A stretch of DNA of 64,000 bases from Enterococcus casseliflavus NBRC 100478 (GTDB taxonomy: Bacteria; Bacillota; Bacilli; Lactobacillales; Enterococcaceae). The DNA is taken from assembly GCF_001544095.1 (NCBI RefSeq), contig NZ_BCPT01000013.1:1-64000 (forward strand), written 5' to 3'. The translations under genes and the position numbers were made by a program. Below are positions 61,035 to 64,000 of this stretch, one piece after another (position 1 is the first letter of the stretch; each line of letters opens with the position of its first letter). A model generated the notes under the pieces. That model saw only the letters and a list, made by a program, of their open reading frames with translations. It was not told the DNA's origin and ran no database searches.

Positions 61035-62246
61035 TCAGGCGTGCATTTTCTTTAATCGCCCTGGCAAGTAGATGCCTAAAAAAAGACCCGCAAAGAGGAA
61101 GAAGCCCACAAAAGCGATGCCCCCTTGCCAAACAACGGGCAAGCGCAAGCAACAGATCACGCCGAAAAAAACAGTCGTCACAAGCAAAAGTGACCCGATA
61201 ATTTTTTTGATTGCTGCGGCTTTTTGTTTTTCTGGCACGGGATACAAATGGGTCAAAACCATGTATTGAAATTCATTGATCAAAGGGATCAGTTGGAAAC
61301 CGATCAGATAAAGAAACAAGCAGCCGATCAGCAGACTGATCCAAAGCTCATCGACAAAGAATAAGACGAAGCCACCAATCAAGGATAAACGGACATAAAG
61401 ACCGCCGTATTGCCCACCACGAATCACTCGGCGCAAGTAAAGATAAAGATACGTATTGCTTTGGGCTGGTTTGATCTTTGCCAGCAACCAGTCGAGGTAT
61501 TTGCGTCGTTTGGCTTCCGTCGTGATTTGGGGAACATCTGTAAACAAGTTGATAAACCGATAGATCCGTAATAAGCGCGATTGCTCGGCTTGGATCATAT
61601 AGTCCCAATCCAAGAGCTGACGATTAGATTTCACGCCAAAGAGGAACCAGATTGCTTGGAGGATGCTGATCACCAACCCTAGCCAAGGTGCTACATAAAT
61701 ACTGGCAAGTGTGGCAGCTAACGCACTGGCGAACCAGATTCCTCGCTGCTGTTTGACTTGCTGCTGTGTTTCTTGATACAACCGAATCCGCTGCAGTGAA
61801 AGATCCCCCAATTTTAACAGCCACATCATTCCTAAAAAGAAGGGAAAGGAAGCAAATGTACTGTTTGCTGTGACCACGACTAAAGGCATCGTTGCTCCTA
61901 CGGCTAAAAATAAGACCCCAAAGGGCAGCCAGAGAGAATAACGCAGAGCTTGACTGAGGTAACTTCTCATTTGCCCTTCTTTGGCTAACAGAAAAATCAA
62001 ATCTGCCGGTTTCGTCAGTGTCGCTAAACGTCCCAGCGGTAAAACAAAGAGCCAAACAGCGACCACGATGACGCCGCCTAATGGAAACGGCCGCGGCAAT
62101 GTTTTTAGCAATTCCGAATAATACAGCCCTAGGCCTCCCACTAAGAAGGTGCTGATCAAAGCAAAATGATCATTGAAGACATAGCGCAAATAGCGTGTCA
62201 TCTGTTTTTGATGCCGCTGTAAGCGTTGCGAGAAAAACTGCTTCAT
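61035..62246 (-). CDS. ecsB: EcsB-type ABC permease
   Basis: 403 residues with about ten membrane helices of the EcsB family (N-terminus FSQRLQRHQKQMTRYLRYVFNDHF, and the TDVPQITTEAKRRKYLDWLL region between halves). With EcsA it forms a transporter affecting regulated proteolysis, secretion and competence in other Firmicutes. It overlaps ecsA by 4 bases. Confidence 0.92.
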   Translation of the reverse strand: MKQFFSQRLQRHQKQMTRYLRYVFNDHFALISTFLVGGLGLYYSELLKTLPRPFPLGGVIVVAVWLFVLPLGRLATLTKPADLIFLLAKEGQMRSYLSQALRYSLWLPFGVLFLAVGATMPLVVVTANSTFASFPFFLGMMWLLKLGDLSLQRIRLYQETQQQVKQQRGIWFASALAATLASIYVAPWLGLVISILQAIWFLFGVKSNRQLLDWDYMIQAEQSRLLRIYRFINLFTDVPQITTEAKRRKYLDWLLAKIKPAQSNTYLYLYLRRVIRGGQYGGLYVRLSLIGGFVLFFVDELWISLLIGCLFLYLIGFQLIPLINEFQYMVLTHLYPVPEKQKAAAIKKIIGSLLLVTTVFFGVICCLRLPVVWQGGIAFVGFFLFAGLFLGIYLPGRLKKMHA

Positions 62247-62977
62247 GCTTGACTCTCCTTTGTCAGTGCGAGGTACAGATCATCAAGGGAGGCTTCTGGT
62301 GCTTGAAATTGGCTTCTTAGCTGCGCCAATGTCCCTTGTGCGCGGATCTCACCGTTATGCAGTAGGATGAATTTGTCACAATACTTCTCTGCGGTTGCTA
62401 AAATGTGGGTGGACATCAAAATTGATGCCCCGGTTTGTTTCATCTCATTCATCAGTTCCAATAACGCATTGATCGCTAAAGGATCTAATCCTAGAAAAGG
62501 TTCATCAATGATGTAGACGCTTGGCTCAATCAAAAAGGCACACAACACCATGACTTTTTGTTTCATCCCTTTTGAGAAGTTTGCTGGGAACCAATCGAGT
62601 TTGTTTTCTAAGCGAAAGGTTTTTAATAAACGCTCCGCTCGCTTCATGGCTTCTTCTTGCGGAAGATCATAGGCCATCGCTGTCACTTCAATGTGCTCTC
62701 TTAAGGTCAATTCTTCATATAAAGATGGGGTTTCGGGAATATACCCGATTTGTTTGCGGTATTGCTCTGGGTTCTCCTTCAAGGTCAAGCCGTCGATCGT
62801 GATCGTCCCGCTGTGAGGTTGCAGTAACCCGATGATTTCTTTGATCGTCGTACTCTTCCCCGCCCCATTCAAGCCAATCAGACCAACGAGCTCACCATCG
62901 CCGATCGTAAAATCAATATTTTTTAAGACTGGCAGCTGGTTATAACCGCCTGTCACATTTGCTACTTGTAAAGTCAT
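62243..62977 (-). CDS. ecsA: EcsA-type ABC ATPase
   Basis: 244 residues. Walker A GLNGAGKSTTIK, Q-loop IGYIPETPSLYEELTLREHIE, signature FSKGMKQKVMVLCAFL, Walker B VYIIDEPFLGLDPLA. ATG 62977 behind GGAGG. Located next to hit as in Bacillus. Similar in style to the ATPase at 46392. Confidence 0.94.
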   Translation of the reverse strand: MTLQVANVTGGYNQLPVLKNIDFTIGDGELVGLIGLNGAGKSTTIKEIIGLLQPHSGTITIDGLTLKENPEQYRKQIGYIPETPSLYEELTLREHIEVTAMAYDLPQEEAMKRAERLLKTFRLENKLDWFPANFSKGMKQKVMVLCAFLIEPSVYIIDEPFLGLDPLAINALLELMNEMKQTGASILMSTHILATAEKYCDKFILLHNGEIRAQGTLAQLRSQFQAPEASLDDLYLALTKESQA

Positions 62978-63055
62978 TCTTTTCCTCCGATTCGCCTAAT
63001 TACGGCTTTCTGTCAACGTAGGCTCTTTTTTTCAATCCGCTAGCAAAACCGTTGC

Positions 63056-63535
63056 TTATTTTTCTTTATTCGTGACTTGTAAGATAAATTCGTTTTCTCC
63101 CACTGTAATGGTTTCTTGCGGCAATTCTTGGCTGCCAAAGCGTTCTTGCCACAGTTGTGCATCACTCGCTGGAAAAATGACCATTTGGATCGCACCGGCG
63201 GCAAGGCGGGTAGTAAAGGCTTGAACAGCAGCAGGTTCAGCATAGGAAACCAGACTGATCCTCAGCTCTTCTTTTTGATACCCTTGGTCGATCGCCCAGG
63301 TCTCAACGGCTGTCTCCAATTCACTTTGCACCGTAGGGTCCATCGCTGTTTCAGTGACGATGGCGGCATTGACTACTTCTTCTTTTGGACGCGTTAGCGA
63401 ATAGGTGATCGAACCTGCGAACACCACAAACAGCGTGATCGCAATCAACCATTCTTTATAGGCATAAGCCAAATAGCGGAGCTTCGCTGAAGTCGTTGTT
63501 TTTTTCTGTAAGGTTTCTTTGATGATCGGTTTCAT
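63056..63535 (-). CDS. Single-pass membrane protein, unknown
   Basis: 159 residues: a basic cytosolic start, one membrane helix (WLIAITLFVVFAGSITYSL) at about 29-47, and an extracellular domain of about 110 residues. The latter contains PTVQSELETAVETWA and AGAIQMVIFPASDAQLW. No family is recognised. It is upstream of ecsA by 78 bases on the same strand and may be cotranscribed. It is divergent from hit. Confidence 0.72.
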   Translation of the reverse strand: MKPIIKETLQKKTTTSAKLRYLAYAYKEWLIAITLFVVFAGSITYSLTRPKEEVVNAAIVTETAMDPTVQSELETAVETWAIDQGYQKEELRISLVSYAEPAAVQAFTTRLAAGAIQMVIFPASDAQLWQERFGSQELPQETITVGENEFILQVTNKEK

Positions 63536-63746
63536 AGGTTCCTTCTTTCCAATTGATTTCTGATATTAAGTCTAGGGTTGTTGGAATCTAAATGCAAGCG
63601 TTTCTCGCTCGCTTTTCGCATTTCTTTAAAAAGCGCCTTTGTTGAAGGAACAGTTGCCTTGTTCCGACTTTTTCAAAGAGGAAACCAGACGAAAAAAAGC
63701 AAAATATGGTAAAGTAGAGGTAATAGATCAAGGAGGTTTTTTTACA

Positions 63747-64000
63747 ATGGAAAATTGTATTTTTTGTAAAATCAACAATCGTGAGATCCCTAGCTACAAA
63801 GTCTACGAGGATGAGCAAGTTTATGCCTTTTTAGATATTTCCCAAGTCACCCCTGGTCATACATTGGTGATTCCCAAAACCCATGTGACGGATATTTTTG
63901 AGTACGATGAAACGTTGGCAGCAGCGGTTTTTGCCCGCATCCCTAAGATTGCTCGGGCGATCGAAAAAGCATTCCCTGAGATCGAAGGCTTAAATATCAT
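63747..64000 (+). CDS. hit: HIT-family hydrolase (partial, cut by the window end)
   Basis: ATG 63747 behind AAGGAGG. The visible 84 residues read MENCIFCKINNREIPSYKVY, then the DISQVTPGHTLVIPKTHV block typical of HIT/HINT nucleotide hydrolases. The Cys-x-x-Cys at the start can bind zinc. The catalytic histidine triad lies beyond base 64000. Divergent from the membrane protein gene and ecsAB, as in other Firmicutes. Confidence 0.95.
   Translation, partial: MENCIFCKINNREIPSYKVYEDEQVYAFLDISQVTPGHTLVIPKTHVTDIFEYDETLAAAVFARIPKIARAIEKAFPEIEGLNI

Noticed and set aside
61624-62055. A 143-residue frame inside ecsB
   Set aside because: Shadow frame of a well-supported membrane protein; no binding site.
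63588-63818. A 76-residue minus-strand frame over the start of hit
   Set aside because: Antisense to the hit start and its ribosome binding site; no support.
1-64000. CRISPR arrays, tRNA or rRNA genes, transposases, integrases
   Set aside because: No regular spacer repeats, no tRNA-like cloverleaf ends and no transposase or integrase motifs were seen in any frame.

Overview
The window looks like chromosomal DNA of a Gram-positive, low-to-medium-GC Lactobacillales member, most likely an Enterococcus or close relative. The evidence is the ribosome binding sites (AGGAGG), full-length homologues of typical enterococcal genes, and gene neighbourhoods shared by this group (comGA-GG then ytxK-like and ackA; prmA-rsmE-rel-dtd; rarA followed by 6S RNA; ecsAB next to hit; trmB next to a YtmP-like kinase). 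Species cannot be fixed from sequence alone.

Layout. Bases 1-3300 are an A+T-rich accessory island: three paralogous multi-pass membrane proteins (two almost identical in DNA over about 385 bp) divergent from a secreted protein with a C-terminal hydrophobic hairpin. I read this tentatively as a toxin with immunity-type proteins. Bases 3300-8800 hold housekeeping genes (nicotinamidase, MTA/SAH nucleosidase, a methyltransferase, ADP-ribose pyrophosphatase, XpaC and TelA). Bases 8839-14551 are a complete ribose operon rbsRKDACB (minus strand) with a well-formed promoter and LacI-type operator. Bases 14715-20455 carry a two-component system, a 29-residue membrane peptide missed by ORF calling, a kinase-free PASTA-repeat membrane protein and a MacB-like ABC transporter. 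The PASTA/ABC part occurs a second time at 31295-35054. Between them lie an amino acid permease, an RbsU-type sugar transporter, a BceRS-like two-component system without BceAB, a phosphohexomutase, an alkyltransferase and a heterodimeric ABC exporter.

Bases 35388-41750 are a translation, stringent-response and repair block (dtd, rel, a DeoC-like protein, rsmE, prmA, a DUF3013 protein, a 3-methyladenine glycosylase). The rel gene has a clear promoter and a long structured leader. rarA follows at 41967 and is followed by a 6S RNA candidate whose 5' and 3' ends can be paired by eye. A universal stress protein and an ABC-2 transporter come next. kup (47418) lies behind what I read as a yybP-ykoY manganese riboswitch with a built-in terminator. 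An ABC-F gene (49732) lies behind a 42-codon leader peptide and a perfect terminator, the arrangement expected for antibiotic-induced attenuation. Then come a POT peptide transporter, ackA, a YtxK-like methyltransferase and the full comG pseudopilus operon, trmB, a YtmP-like kinase, ecsAB and the start of hit.

The regulatory RNAs and leaders (kup riboswitch, ABC-F attenuator, rel leader, 6S RNA), the duplicated PASTA/ABC module and the left-edge island are the parts most worth following up. No tRNA, rRNA, CRISPR array, insertion sequence or phage gene was seen.
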